Shown here: positions 33,790 through 43,253 of the stretch, in pieces
How the letters are laid out: the number at the start of each line of letters is the position of its first letter
How positions within the stretch are numbered: the first letter of the stretch is position 1
Source: Coprococcus aceti
Lineage (GTDB): Bacteria > Bacillota > Clostridia > Lachnospirales > Lachnospiraceae
NCBI RefSeq assembly: GCF_025567285.1
Contig: NZ_JAOQJT010000004.1
Location: 124,001 to 188,000, forward strand
Direction: 5' to 3'
Length of the DNA stretch: 64,000 bases
Notes under the pieces: model-generated
What the model was told of the DNA's origin: nothing
Seen by the model: the letters and a program-made list of their open reading frames with translations, nothing else
Database searches by the model: none
Position numbers and translations under genes: made by a program

Positions 33790-36239
33790 TGAGACAGAAT
33801 ATTATGCATAAAGGCAGCACACGGACAAAAAAGAATATGACCGCCAGAATAGCATGCCTGGTAATGTCATTTGTCATGGCAGGAGGAATGGCGGGCTGTG
33901 GCAAGGAGAACAGCGAGAAGGTTCCTGAGCTCGTTGAACCTGTAAGTACAAACGAGGCATACAGACCGGTCACATATGGAGATATAGGCAAAAAGGTCAT
34001 CAAGACCGGAACGATAGTCCCAACTGACTATTGTTATTACTATGACACATCTGTGACTCTGTCAAAGGTGTATGTGAATGTGGGCGATGAGGTCAAGAAG
34101 GACACGGTTCTTGCAGAGACTGACAGCAATGCATCCACAGCATCGGGAGACGATGGCAGTGGTACAGATTCAGGCTCAATAGTGGATGATTCTTCAACAT
34201 CGATGGATGGGGACGACAGCTCGGGAGCTGATTCCCAGGATGTGAAGAAGTATTCACATGAGATCAAGCAGAAGATATATGAGCAGAATCAGGCTGAGCT
34301 GGACTGGAAGATAAAGGCGTGCGAAGAGATCGGTGATTCAAAGGGCGCTGCAGAGGCCAGAACAGAAAAAGCCATAAATGAGGAGAACAACAGGTACGAT
34401 AATCTTTTATATGAGTATGAGCAGAAAAAGCTCACACAGCAGGACGAGGATGAGGACAAGGTCAAGCAGAGCGGAACGCTCAAGGCAGACCGTCCGGGCA
34501 CGGTAACATACGCCAAGAAGATAAGCGGCAGTGAGAATACTGTCGGCGGCGGTGAGAACGTGGTCGTGGTTTCAGATTACAGTGATCCATATATAGAGAT
34601 AACCGGTGAGAGCTTCAAGAAGAATACATACAGCATGTATAAGAACATGTACACTGTGATAAATGGAAAGCAGTATGACATAGTGCCATACAACTACACC
34701 AATCAGGAGATAGCTGTGGCACAGAGCAAGTCAAGTCTTCCATACACAAGATTTAAGCTCAAGGGTGTGAAGGATGCAGATAAGATCCTCAGCGTGGGCA
34801 ACACGGTGTCACTGTATTTCAGTACATCCGATGCAAAGGACGTACTCACAGTGGGAAATGATTCCATATACGAGGAGAACAACCAGAAATTTGTATATGT
34901 CAAGACAGATTCCAGTGAGAAGGAGCGCAGGGATATAGATACCGGTGCCAGCGACAATAACTACACAGAGGTAGTCAGCGGACTCAAGGAAGGCGATCTT
35001 GTCTACTACGCTTCAGATGCGGTCATGCCTAGTGATTACACAGAATACACGGTGGCACTCGATTCATATACGAAGACAGCAACGGTGAAGAGCGATTCGT
35101 TCTCGGTGGAGGACCTCAACAGTGTCAGCTACACTGCACCATGCGATGGACGTTTCACGTCACTCAACGTCAAGAAGGGCCAGAAGGTTAAGAAGGGGGA
35201 TGTGCTGTTTGTCATTGACAGTGGCGGCGGAACAGCGGCGGTCAAGGATATAGATAACCAGATCAGCGAGGAGAACCAGACTTACAGTTCGGATCTCAAG
35301 GATTTTGATGATCAGATAAATGAGCTTACAAATGAGATCACGAGATACCAGAAGGGTAAGGTGGCAACGCCGACGGATGCAGAGAACACTCTCTACATGG
35401 CGGAGCAGCTCGTGTGCCAGAGAAATGTTGTTACATACAACAAGGATCTTAGGATATATACACACAATGCAACCATCAAGAGCTTAAACGCACAGAGAGA
35501 AAAGCTCAACAAGAACAATGATGGAAGCGGAAAGATAACTGTCTACGCTGACCAGGCGGGAACAGTACTCTCGGTTGGCGCGAAGACTGATGTGGCTGTC
35601 AAGGAAGGTGCAAATGTACTCACAGTCGGAAGCAACGACAATGTGATCCTGGCGATATCCATATCAGAGGGAAAACTTGCTGTAAACCAGAAGGTTTCAA
35701 TATCAAATAAGAACAACAGCGGTAAGAAGATAAGCGGAGTGTGTGTCGGAAGCACCGGAGACAGCTCCAAGTCATATATCAGTACTGATTCAGAGGGCGG
35801 GGTTCACGTAACCAAGTGTTCAGGCAGTGATGAACTGAAGTATTATGTAAAGGTTGATGATGCAAGCTTTTACAAGAAGCCGAAGTCATATCAGGTCAGC
35901 TACCCGACAAAGTCCTATGAGAACGTGGTCATGATACCTAACAACATGATCTATCATGAGACGAGCAAGAACAATTCAAATGAGTATGACTATGTATGGC
36001 TCATCAAGGATGATGAGATCATAAAGCAGTATGTCACTCTCGGCGAGGCAGACAAGACCAAGACGGTTATACTGTCAGGTCTTTCAGAGGGCGATGTCAT
36101 AGCTAAGGAATCAGGAGCAACATCCACCGGTGGCTCATCGAGTTCATCAGAAGGTTCCGATAATTCAAAGTCAGGCGCAGACAGCCAGTCGGATGGCGGA
36201 TCGGATTCATCTGGCGGAGATGCGGCGGCAGCAGAGTAG
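33789..36239 (+). CDS. Double-length HlyD/MacA-like adaptor lipoprotein
   Basis: An 816-residue lipoprotein (lipobox GMAGC near residue 38) with two adaptor modules in tandem. Module 1 (about 55-420) has VYVNVGDEVKKDTVL and TVTYAKKISG around a helical region. Module 2 (about 425-790) has TSLNVKKGQKVKKGDVLFV, a second coiled-coil and GTVLSVGAKTDVAVKEG. A Ser/Gly/Asp low-complexity tail ends the protein. ATG 33789 overlaps the preceding TGA (TGATG). It is about twice normal adaptor length, so one chain may replace two subunits. Confidence 0.82.
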   Translation: MRQNIMHKGSTRTKKNMTARIACLVMSFVMAGGMAGCGKENSEKVPELVEPVSTNEAYRPVTYGDIGKKVIKTGTIVPTDYCYYYDTSVTLSKVYVNVGDEVKKDTVLAETDSNASTASGDDGSGTDSGSIVDDSSTSMDGDDSSGADSQDVKKYSHEIKQKIYEQNQAELDWKIKACEEIGDSKGAAEARTEKAINEENNRYDNLLYEYEQKKLTQQDEDEDKVKQSGTLKADRPGTVTYAKKISGSENTVGGGENVVVVSDYSDPYIEITGESFKKNTYSMYKNMYTVINGKQYDIVPYNYTNQEIAVAQSKSSLPYTRFKLKGVKDADKILSVGNTVSLYFSTSDAKDVLTVGNDSIYEENNQKFVYVKTDSSEKERRDIDTGASDNNYTEVVSGLKEGDLVYYASDAVMPSDYTEYTVALDSYTKTATVKSDSFSVEDLNSVSYTAPCDGRFTSLNVKKGQKVKKGDVLFVIDSGGGTAAVKDIDNQISEENQTYSSDLKDFDDQINELTNEITRYQKGKVATPTDAENTLYMAEQLVCQRNVVTYNKDLRIYTHNATIKSLNAQREKLNKNNDGSGKITVYADQAGTVLSVGAKTDVAVKEGANVLTVGSNDNVILAISISEGKLAVNQKVSISNKNNSGKKISGVCVGSTGDSSKSYISTDSEGGVHVTKCSGSDELKYYVKVDDASFYKKPKSYQVSYPTKSYENVVMIPNNMIYHETSKNNSNEYDYVWLIKDDEIIKQYVTLGEADKTKTVILSGLSEGDVIAKESGATSTGGSSSSSEGSDNSKSGADSQSDGGSDSSGGDAAAAE

Positions 36240-36254
36240 CAGAGAGGAGATATA

Positions 36255-39086
36255 ATGTTTAAATTTTTATCACATAAATTATTGAACAAGAAGTGGTTAA
36301 ATGCATGTCTCCTGCTTGGAATCATATTGCTGGTGGCTGTTGCATCGTGCAACCCAATGTTCAAAAACGGAGCGCTGGATATGCTCATGTCGTCCAAGTT
36401 TGACGCGGCGATGGTAGAGCAGAACAAGTATCCGGCAACTATCGGCAGATCAGGCTCATGCGCGGTAGACGATTATGCCGATGCCGATGCAGTGCTTGGC
36501 AGGATCGGCAAATATGAGGACATGTGGAACTACTACATGGAGATAGATGCTCTGCAGAAGCAGACCAGCCTGTCACTTCAGGCGGGTTACACCCAGAGCA
36601 ACCTGAATCACAGGACCAGCTTCAACATGACATATATGCCACAGATAGAGGATCATGTGAACATAACATATGGAACGTCACTCGAGGATGCCAAGACAGA
36701 GGATGGTGTGTATCCTTGTATCATCTCACAGAGAAACCTTGACAAATACGGCCTTGTCGTTGGAGAGGTATTCAGCATAGATACCGGACTCAGCGATGCC
36801 GTTGACTCACAGGGCAATCCTATGAAGTATCAGATCGTAGGTGTATTTGAGGAGAAGGATTACTCAGACAGCTTCTGGTATGACCAGCTTGCAGATCTCG
36901 ACAGCGAGGTATATGTGAAGAAGGATGACTTCAACGACATGATAGGCAAGTACGGCTTCCTCACAATATACTACGTGGATCACGTCATGCTTGACTACTC
37001 ACAGATAACACACAAGAATGCCATGGACACGTTGTATTATCTCCAGTCATTTGAGAAGTCAGATAAATATTTTGAGCAGAATTTCAGCAGTGTGCTCATA
37101 GATTATAAAGGCGATGCAAGAACCATCGGTATAATCATATGGGTTCTGGAGCTCCCAATACTGGTTCTGCTTCTGGCATTCATTTACATGGTATCAAGTC
37201 AGATACTTGAGATGGAGGATGGAGAGATCGCCATGCTCAAGAGCCGTGGTACCAGCACGAAGCAGGTTCTCGGAATATACCTTGGACAGTCGGCAATACT
37301 GTCGGTGATAGCCATAGTGATAGGAATCCCTATAGGATATCTTCTGTGTAAGCTTGCAGCAAGCACGGATTCGTTCCTGCAGTTTGGATTTAAGGATACA
37401 CATTTCTATGGAGTAGATCCGTGGATGATAGTATACAGTCTGGCTGCCGCTGTTATAGCTATATTATTTGTGACACTTCCGGTGTTCAAATACGCCAAGA
37501 ACTCCATAGTAGAGCAGAAGAGCAGAACAGGAAAGGTAAATTACAGGCCATTCTGGGAGAAGTTCTTTGTGGACGTCATCCTTGTGACACTTTCAATATA
37601 CCTCCTGTACAATTACAACAAGCAGAAATCGACGATAGCACTCGATATACTTGCGGGTTCAAGACCTGATCCGGTCATCTTTCTGAACTCCTCACTCTTT
37701 ATATTTGCAGTGGGACTTCTGGTGCTCAGACTCATCAAATACCTGATAAGACTGATATACAGGATCGGAAGAAAGAGATGGTCACCGGCTGTGTACGCAT
37801 CATTCCTGCAGATCACACGTACGGTCAAGAAGCAGGGATTCATATCGGTGTTCCTTGTAATGACAATAGCCATGGGTATGTTCAACTCGAACATGGCAAG
37901 AACCATAAATAAGAACAAGACACAGCGAATAGATTACAATCTGGGAACGGATCTTGTGGTACAGGAGCAGTGGACCAGAGGAACATACATAGACAAAGAC
38001 AAGAAGACCCACTGGTATTACACAGAGCAAGATTTTGAGAGATTTACAAAGCTCGAGGACAGCCTGTGTGACAAGGTGACAAGAGTCATATACGACGATA
38101 ATGCCGTCATAAAAGCGGGCGGCGAGGAGTTGGCGGGCAGCGTACTCATGGGTATCAACACCAAGGAGTTCGGTGAGACGGCCAGACTGCAGAGCGGACT
38201 CAACAAGGAGCACTGGTACAATTACCTGAATGATCTTGCAACAGTGTCGAATGGAGTCATCATTTCATCAAACCTTGCAAAGAAGTACAATATAAAGGTT
38301 GGAGATTCCATAAACTATGCGAGATACAGTCCTATTGCAAGCAAGGAGAAGGAGGAGATCGCATCTCCTAGCGGAACGGTATGTGCCATAGTGGATGCAT
38401 TCCCGGGATTCCAACAGTATGTGTATGAGAAGGATTCCGAGGGAGAGATGCAGGAGGTGGAGAGATACCTCGTAGTTGCCAACTATGCATATGTTGTTGG
38501 TGCATTCAGTCAGACACCATACCAGGTATGGATGCATCTCAAGGATGGTGTGGACTACAAGGATGTACTTCAGGCACTCAGTGATGAGGATGTCAATATA
38601 GTGCAGTATGAGAGTGTGGATAAGGATGTGTCAGAGATGCAGGAGTCACCTCTGGTGCTCATAACAAATGGTCTGTTCTCACTGTCATTTATCATAGCGA
38701 TCATACTTTGTACGGTGGGATTCCTGATATACTGGATAACATCCATCAAACAGAGAGAACTTCTGTTTGGTATCTACAGAGCTATGGGTATGAGCATGCT
38801 TGAGATCAACAAGATGCTCATAAATGAGCAGATATTCAGCTCGGTACTTGCCAGTCTGGCGGGATACGGAGTCGGTGCTGCGGCTACGACGCTTTTCGTC
38901 AAGCTGGTTGCCGTGGTTTATCTGCCGGAATCACACAACATAGCGATATCGATAGCTGTGGATCCTTACGACATCATAAAGCTCACAGCGGTTGTTGTAT
39001 TTATGTTTGTTGTATGTTTCGTAGTCATAAGAACTATATTGAAGAAGATGAATATAACACAGGCATTAAAGCTGGGGGAGGATTAA
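36255..39086 (+). CDS. ABC transporter permease with two FtsX domains
   Basis: A 943-residue permease. An N-terminal helix (about 15-35) is followed by an extracellular domain of about 250 residues, then the first FtsX block with three helices (about 290-425), further helices and a second extracellular domain, then the second FtsX block at the C-terminus (about 800-943). The coupling segments LKSRGTSTKQVLGIY and IYRAMGMSMLEINKM occur in each block. The layout matches MacB/LolC-like mechanotransmitting exporters rather than solute pumps. GGAG precedes the ATG; the ATPase gene starts 3 bases after the stop. Confidence 0.88.
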   Translation: MFKFLSHKLLNKKWLNACLLLGIILLVAVASCNPMFKNGALDMLMSSKFDAAMVEQNKYPATIGRSGSCAVDDYADADAVLGRIGKYEDMWNYYMEIDALQKQTSLSLQAGYTQSNLNHRTSFNMTYMPQIEDHVNITYGTSLEDAKTEDGVYPCIISQRNLDKYGLVVGEVFSIDTGLSDAVDSQGNPMKYQIVGVFEEKDYSDSFWYDQLADLDSEVYVKKDDFNDMIGKYGFLTIYYVDHVMLDYSQITHKNAMDTLYYLQSFEKSDKYFEQNFSSVLIDYKGDARTIGIIIWVLELPILVLLLAFIYMVSSQILEMEDGEIAMLKSRGTSTKQVLGIYLGQSAILSVIAIVIGIPIGYLLCKLAASTDSFLQFGFKDTHFYGVDPWMIVYSLAAAVIAILFVTLPVFKYAKNSIVEQKSRTGKVNYRPFWEKFFVDVILVTLSIYLLYNYNKQKSTIALDILAGSRPDPVIFLNSSLFIFAVGLLVLRLIKYLIRLIYRIGRKRWSPAVYASFLQITRTVKKQGFISVFLVMTIAMGMFNSNMARTINKNKTQRIDYNLGTDLVVQEQWTRGTYIDKDKKTHWYYTEQDFERFTKLEDSLCDKVTRVIYDDNAVIKAGGEELAGSVLMGINTKEFGETARLQSGLNKEHWYNYLNDLATVSNGVIISSNLAKKYNIKVGDSINYARYSPIASKEKEEIASPSGTVCAIVDAFPGFQQYVYEKDSEGEMQEVERYLVVANYAYVVGAFSQTPYQVWMHLKDGVDYKDVLQALSDEDVNIVQYESVDKDVSEMQESPLVLITNGLFSLSFIIAIILCTVGFLIYWITSIKQRELLFGIYRAMGMSMLEINKMLINEQIFSSVLASLAGYGVGAAATTLFVKLVAVVYLPESHNIAISIAVDPYDIIKLTAVVVFMFVVCFVVIRTILKKMNITQALKLGED

Positions 39087-39089
39087 TCT

Positions 39090-39770
39090 ATGGATGAAAT
39101 TATGATAGAGGCACATGGAATCAAACGCTGTTTCAGACTTGGAAGCGGAGAAGATTTCTATGCACTCAAGGGAATAGATATAACAGTCCCGGCTGGAAAG
39201 CTCACTATACTCAAAGGTCGATCAGGATCGGGTAAGACGACACTGCTCAATATCCTGAGCGCGCTGGATGAGCCTACTGAGGGAGAAGTGATAGTCGGCG
39301 GCCACGTGTACAGCGAGATGAACGAGAAGGAAAAGGAGAAGCTGAGAAGATACAATATAGGATTTGTATTCCAGTCGGTTGCCCTGATCCCGATTATGAG
39401 TGCGTATGAGAACGTCGATTTCGGACTCAGACTTGCGGAGTATGAGGGCAACAGGGATGCCCGTATAAAAGAGGTGCTCGATCTGGTGGGACTGTCATCC
39501 AGAATGACGCATTTCCCAAATCAGATGTCAGGTGGTGAGCAGCAGAGAGTTGCCATAGCCAGAGCGGTGGCTCATAAGCCAAAGGTAATATTTGCGGATG
39601 AGCCTACAGGAGCCCTTGATACGGCTTCGGGACTTGCAGTCATGAAGCTGTTCCAGGAGCTGGTGTACAAGGAAGGAATAACGATAGTCATGACGACACA
39701 TGATCCGAAGCTTATGGAGCTCGGTGATGTAGTATATGAGATAGAGGATGGTGAGATAGTTGAGCGATAA
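39090..39770 (+). CDS. ABC transporter ATP-binding protein (LolD/MacB type)
   Basis: A 226-residue ATPase: Walker A LKGRSGSGKTTLLN, Q-loop VFQSVALIP, signature MSGGEQQRVAIARA, Walker B VIFADEPTGALD and switch His TTHD. These are the features of the MacB/LolD ATPases that work with FtsX-type permeases. It sits between the permease and a second ATPase; its last codons overlap the second ATPase's likely start. Confidence 0.94.
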   Translation: MDEIMIEAHGIKRCFRLGSGEDFYALKGIDITVPAGKLTILKGRSGSGKTTLLNILSALDEPTEGEVIVGGHVYSEMNEKEKEKLRRYNIGFVFQSVALIPIMSAYENVDFGLRLAEYEGNRDARIKEVLDLVGLSSRMTHFPNQMSGGEQQRVAIARAVAHKPKVIFADEPTGALDTASGLAVMKLFQELVYKEGITIVMTTHDPKLMELGDVVYEIEDGEIVER

Positions 39771-40878
39771 GCATTTATTCAGAAAAAAGAAGAACGATGC
39801 TGTGGAGCCTGAAACTATAGCACCGGATGTGGAGACACAGGACATGGAGAACACGGATGGCCAGGAGACGCAGGAGTTCGTGTACGGCATGGATCTTCAG
39901 GAAGACGAGGGCACTGACAGCGGGAAAGCCGTGGAAGCAGATCCTGAGGCTGGCACAGATAAAGAAGCCGGCGGGGAACGCCTTGGTTCTGAGGAGAATA
40001 TCATAGAGTGTGACAGCCTTGTCAAGATATACAAGACTGACGATGTGGAGGTCATGGCTCTTCAGGGCCTGGAGCTCAACATCAAATACGGCGAGCTCAT
40101 GGCGGTCATCGGAAAGTCGGGATCAGGAAAGTCCACACTCCTCAATATGATCGGAGGACTTGAGAGACCTACGGCCGGAAAGCTGTATGTCGACGGCAAG
40201 GATCTGTTTGCGATGACGGATAAGGAGCTTGTGGAGTACAGAAAGCACACTGTAGGATTTGTGTGGCAGAAAAACTCCAGAAACCTTCTGCCATATATGA
40301 CAGCCATAGAGAATGTTCAGGTACCTATGTACTTCGACAAGAGTAACAAGGAAGACAAGTATGCAAGAGCCCATGATCTGCTCTGCAGAGTGGGACTTGA
40401 GGACAAGATAAATTCATATCCATCTCAGATGTCAGGTGGTGAGCAGCAGAGAGTTGCCATAGCCATAGCCCTGGCAAATAATCCGAAGATACTTCTTGCG
40501 GATGAGCCAACGGGAGCCGTGGACAGCAAGACATCCAACATGATACAGGATCTGTTCAGAAAGCTGAACGAAGAGCTCGGGATAACGATAATCATAGTTA
40601 CACATGATATAAGCCTTGCAAATAAGGTGGGACGTGTGGTTATGATTGCGGACGGCAAGATTAGCACAGAGAAGATCATGAAGGAATCTTACAAGGACAG
40701 AATGAACGAGCTGACGACAGACGGCTTCTCATCTGATGATTCACATGAGGAGTTCTCGATACTCGATAAGGCAAATCGTGTACAGATAAGCCCTGATATG
40801 CTGGCGGCTGCCGGAATCGACAGCAATAAGGTCAAGGTTCAGGTTGTTGACGGCAAGGTCATCATCACAAAAGAGTGA
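39760..40878 (+). CDS. Second ABC ATP-binding protein with acidic N- and C-terminal extensions
   Basis: A 372-residue ATPase. An acidic, Glu/Asp-rich extension of about 80 residues precedes the ATPase core: Walker A GKSGSGKSTLLN, VWQKNSRNLLPY as Q-loop, MSGGEQQRVAIAIA signature, LLADEPTGAVD, VTHD. A C-terminal stretch of about 70 residues follows. The TTG at 39760 (GGTGAG upstream, 11-base overlap) is my start; ATG 39845 is a possible alternative with a shorter tail. Together with the preceding gene it gives two different ATPases for one double-FtsX permease, suggesting a heterodimeric motor. Confidence 0.88.
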   Translation: MSDKHLFRKKKNDAVEPETIAPDVETQDMENTDGQETQEFVYGMDLQEDEGTDSGKAVEADPEAGTDKEAGGERLGSEENIIECDSLVKIYKTDDVEVMALQGLELNIKYGELMAVIGKSGSGKSTLLNMIGGLERPTAGKLYVDGKDLFAMTDKELVEYRKHTVGFVWQKNSRNLLPYMTAIENVQVPMYFDKSNKEDKYARAHDLLCRVGLEDKINSYPSQMSGGEQQRVAIAIALANNPKILLADEPTGAVDSKTSNMIQDLFRKLNEELGITIIIVTHDISLANKVGRVVMIADGKISTEKIMKESYKDRMNELTTDGFSSDDSHEEFSILDKANRVQISPDMLAAAGIDSNKVKVQVVDGKVIITKE

Positions 40879-40890
40879 TAGCAGATGGTG

Positions 40891-40919
40891 TTGTGTCAGC
40901 GGGGAAAATATATTATAAT
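40891..40919 (+). promoter_or_regulatory. Internal promoter before the last gene of the ABC locus
   Basis: TTGTGT, 17-base spacer, TATAAT, 36 bases before the ATG; the lipoprotein can be made independently. Confidence 0.6.
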
Positions 40920-40954
40920 TACTTCAATTAAGTAAGGAAAGGTTGGTATTTTAT

Positions 40955-42529
40955 ATGAGAAAAGCGGGTTACAAAAAAGCGGCGGCGCTGCTTTTGGTGA
41001 CATCACTTGTGGCAGGAACTGCGCTTACAGGATGTGGCAAGAAGAAGGTGGATTACAACATGGGAGACGACGAGAACGGCGGTGGTGGCGGTAAGCTGGC
41101 ATCAAGACTCGACGTACCAGAGTCATACAATGGCAAGCTTGAGGGCATCAATGCAGATACAGGTCTCACAGATGTATCCATAAATGCCACAGAGATAGAG
41201 GTGCCTGACACAGATAAGATGTCAGTGCTTTACTATGAGCTTAACAATGTAGACAATGACTACAAGAAGCGTGTGTGCGAGAATATATTTGACGTGAGCG
41301 CAGGTGTATATGTATATAACTGGGATAAGCCGTACAAGGAGGATATACAGAGAGAGATAGATTCACTTCAGTCCATGATGGATCAGGCTACATCGGATGA
41401 TGATAAGAGCTATTATGAGGATTACATGAAGTCACTTAAGGATCAACTCAAGACAGCGTCTGATACGAGAGAGGGAGCCGGAGACTACAGTGGAGACACA
41501 TTCATCGGATCTGTAGGGGACAACGAGTTCATGGTAACATTCTATGGAAGTGGCGATGACATGTCCACAGGCGGCGGATTCTCACTGGATTACTATCCAT
41601 CGGATCAGCTTATACAGTACAGACCTAAGGATGGCGCAACAAGTGTATACTGCTACAGCAGTGAATATTCTGACGAGGAGGCTTCCGCAAACACAGCTTC
41701 CATCAGTGCGGCAGATGCTGAGCAGAAGGGAACAGATTTCCTTGCATCATGTGGAATCTCAGATGTTATAGAGACAAGTAATTTTGATCTGCTGTGGGAT
41801 TACAGCGATGCATCATACAACACAGTTGCAGCAGAGAAGAATGGTTATATGGTAACATACAAGCGTTCTGTGGACGGTGTGGCTCCATATACACCTAATG
41901 TATACGGCCTTGATTCCCTTTCGACAGGGGATGACTCAGTATATTATGACACCATGGATGAGACATTCCAGCTCGGTATTGATGACAATGGACTTATCTC
42001 AGCATATTGCCTTGATTCCTTCAGAGCAACAGGAGACAAGAAGGACAACGTTGATCTTATAAGCTGGGATGATGCACTCAAGAAGCTTCCGGAGGCTGTA
42101 AATAAGTATTACACAGACAACAAGACACAGTACAGCACCATTGAGTTCAACGATGTAAGACTTACATACTACAAGCTCAAGGATGGAGATAAGTACACAT
42201 ACAGCCCTGTATGGGTATTTGCACAGTGCGACAAGATGGAGGATGGAAGCCTCGATAAGGATTATCCAATACAGCTCATCATGTTAGATGCTACCACAGG
42301 AGATATGATAGATCTTAAGGATGTCCTGAACCAGCAGACATATGATTCATCTGTAGTTGATTCTGTTATTGACAGTGATTCAGATTTTGATATAAGTGAC
42401 GACAGCCTCATTGATGAGACTGATATAACTGATACTGACGATGCAGACAGCAGTGATGAGTCAAGCGCAGATGCGATTGATATCGGAGATGCTGATATCG
42501 ACATGGGCGATCAGGATACAACAGAGTAA
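40955..42529 (+). CDS. Lipoprotein of unknown function at the end of the ABC locus
   Basis: A 524-residue lipoprotein (lipobox ALTGC near residue 27) followed by a Gly linker, a large soluble domain with no motif I recognise, and an Asp/Ser-rich tail of about 50 residues (DSDSDFDISDDS). Acidic residues are evenly abundant. ATG 40955 is preferred over TTG 40943. Its position right after the ABC genes, with its own promoter, suggests a substrate-binding or accessory role; that is inference. Confidence 0.78.
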   Translation: MRKAGYKKAAALLLVTSLVAGTALTGCGKKKVDYNMGDDENGGGGGKLASRLDVPESYNGKLEGINADTGLTDVSINATEIEVPDTDKMSVLYYELNNVDNDYKKRVCENIFDVSAGVYVYNWDKPYKEDIQREIDSLQSMMDQATSDDDKSYYEDYMKSLKDQLKTASDTREGAGDYSGDTFIGSVGDNEFMVTFYGSGDDMSTGGGFSLDYYPSDQLIQYRPKDGATSVYCYSSEYSDEEASANTASISAADAEQKGTDFLASCGISDVIETSNFDLLWDYSDASYNTVAAEKNGYMVTYKRSVDGVAPYTPNVYGLDSLSTGDDSVYYDTMDETFQLGIDDNGLISAYCLDSFRATGDKKDNVDLISWDDALKKLPEAVNKYYTDNKTQYSTIEFNDVRLTYYKLKDGDKYTYSPVWVFAQCDKMEDGSLDKDYPIQLIMLDATTGDMIDLKDVLNQQTYDSSVVDSVIDSDSDFDISDDSLIDETDITDTDDADSSDESSADAIDIGDADIDMGDQDTTE

Positions 42530-42564
42530 ATAAAACTCAGACATATAGGTTAAAGGAGAAAAAC

Positions 42565-42613
42565 CCTCATAGACTGATAAAGTGGTATAAATATTGGTCT
42601 ATGAGGATTTTTT
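42565..42613 (+). terminator. Terminator after the ABC locus
   Basis: A perfect 10-bp stem (42565-42574 with 42597-42606) with a 22-base loop, then ATTTTTT. Confidence 0.85.
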
Positions 42614-42617
42614 ATTG

Positions 42618-42646
42618 TTGACACATACCCCTAGGGGGTATATAAT
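42618..42646 (+). promoter_or_regulatory. Copper-regulated promoter of csoR-copA
   Basis: TTGACA, 17-base spacer, TATAAT. The spacer is almost entirely the CsoR operator, so repressor and polymerase compete directly. Confidence 0.9.
42625..42641. promoter_or_regulatory. CsoR operator
   Basis: ATACCCCTAGGGGGTAT is a near-perfect palindrome with one extra G, the known type of site bound by copper-sensing CsoR repressors. It lies between -35 and -10 of the csoR-copA promoter. Confidence 0.9.
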
Positions 42647-42789
42647 CCGTGGATGAAAAGAGAATTTAACAGCCGTAATGTGCAGATAATAAACAGATGG
42701 CATATATGCAGCGTCATTTGAAATGTGAACAGAAATGGCTGATGTACAAGGGATGTGTCAAGATTTCTATGAAAACTTGACATGTAGCC

Positions 42790-42825
42790 CCAGCCATTTG
42801 CCGAAGGCAAATTTTGCATGGCTGG
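42790..42825 (+). promoter_or_regulatory. Hairpin in the csoR leader
   Basis: CCAGCC pairs with GGCTGG, enclosing a perfect 7-bp inner hairpin ATTTGCC-GAA-GGCAAAT. No T run follows. It could be a small REP-like repeat or a leader RNA structure. The rest of 42647-42850 shows no supported gene. Confidence 0.45.
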
Positions 42826-42852
42826 AGTTCAATAAGGATGGAGGAAAGATAT

Positions 42853-43188
42853 ATGGAAGAACAGAAGAAATGCTGCTGTCATCATGGCGGAGAGATAAGC
42901 GATGTGGAAGCCAGGGTGAGGACAAGGACAGACGAGGAGTATAAGAAGCTTCTCAACAGACTGAACAGGATAGAGGGGCAGATAAGAGGCGTGAAGAGTA
43001 TGCTGGAAAATGATGCCTATTGCACAGACATCGTGCTCCAAGTGTCGGCGATCAATGCGGCACTCAACAGCTTCAACAGACAGCTCCTTGCCGAACATAT
43101 CAGGACCTGTGTTGCAGATGATATAAGAAATGGCAAGGATGATACTATAGAGGATCTGGTAAATACGGTTACCAGACTTATGAAATAG
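42853..43188 (+). CDS. csoR: Copper-sensing repressor CsoR
   Basis: A 111-residue helical repressor that releases DNA on binding Cu(I). The Cu ligands Cys57, His82 and Cys86 (YC, then EHIRTC) are present, with NRLNRIEGQIRGV as the signature of the DUF156 family. An extra CCCHH cluster at residues 7-11 may bind metal too. ATG 42853 follows GGAGGAAAG; upstream in-frame starts are poorer. Its operator lies in its own promoter, giving autoregulation, and copA is 65 bases downstream. Confidence 0.93.
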   Translation: MEEQKKCCCHHGGEISDVEARVRTRTDEEYKKLLNRLNRIEGQIRGVKSMLENDAYCTDIVLQVSAINAALNSFNRQLLAEHIRTCVADDIRNGKDDTIEDLVNTVTRLMK

Positions 43189-43253
43189 ATATGTCAGTTA
43201 TTGGCAAGTGCGGTTACGAACTGACTGATGCTTGATAAAGGAAGGTGAAATAT

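Noticed and set aside
42735..42944. Possible leader peptide gene before csoR
   Set aside because: It overlaps csoR in another frame, has no ribosome site and shows no protein-like conservation pattern by eye.
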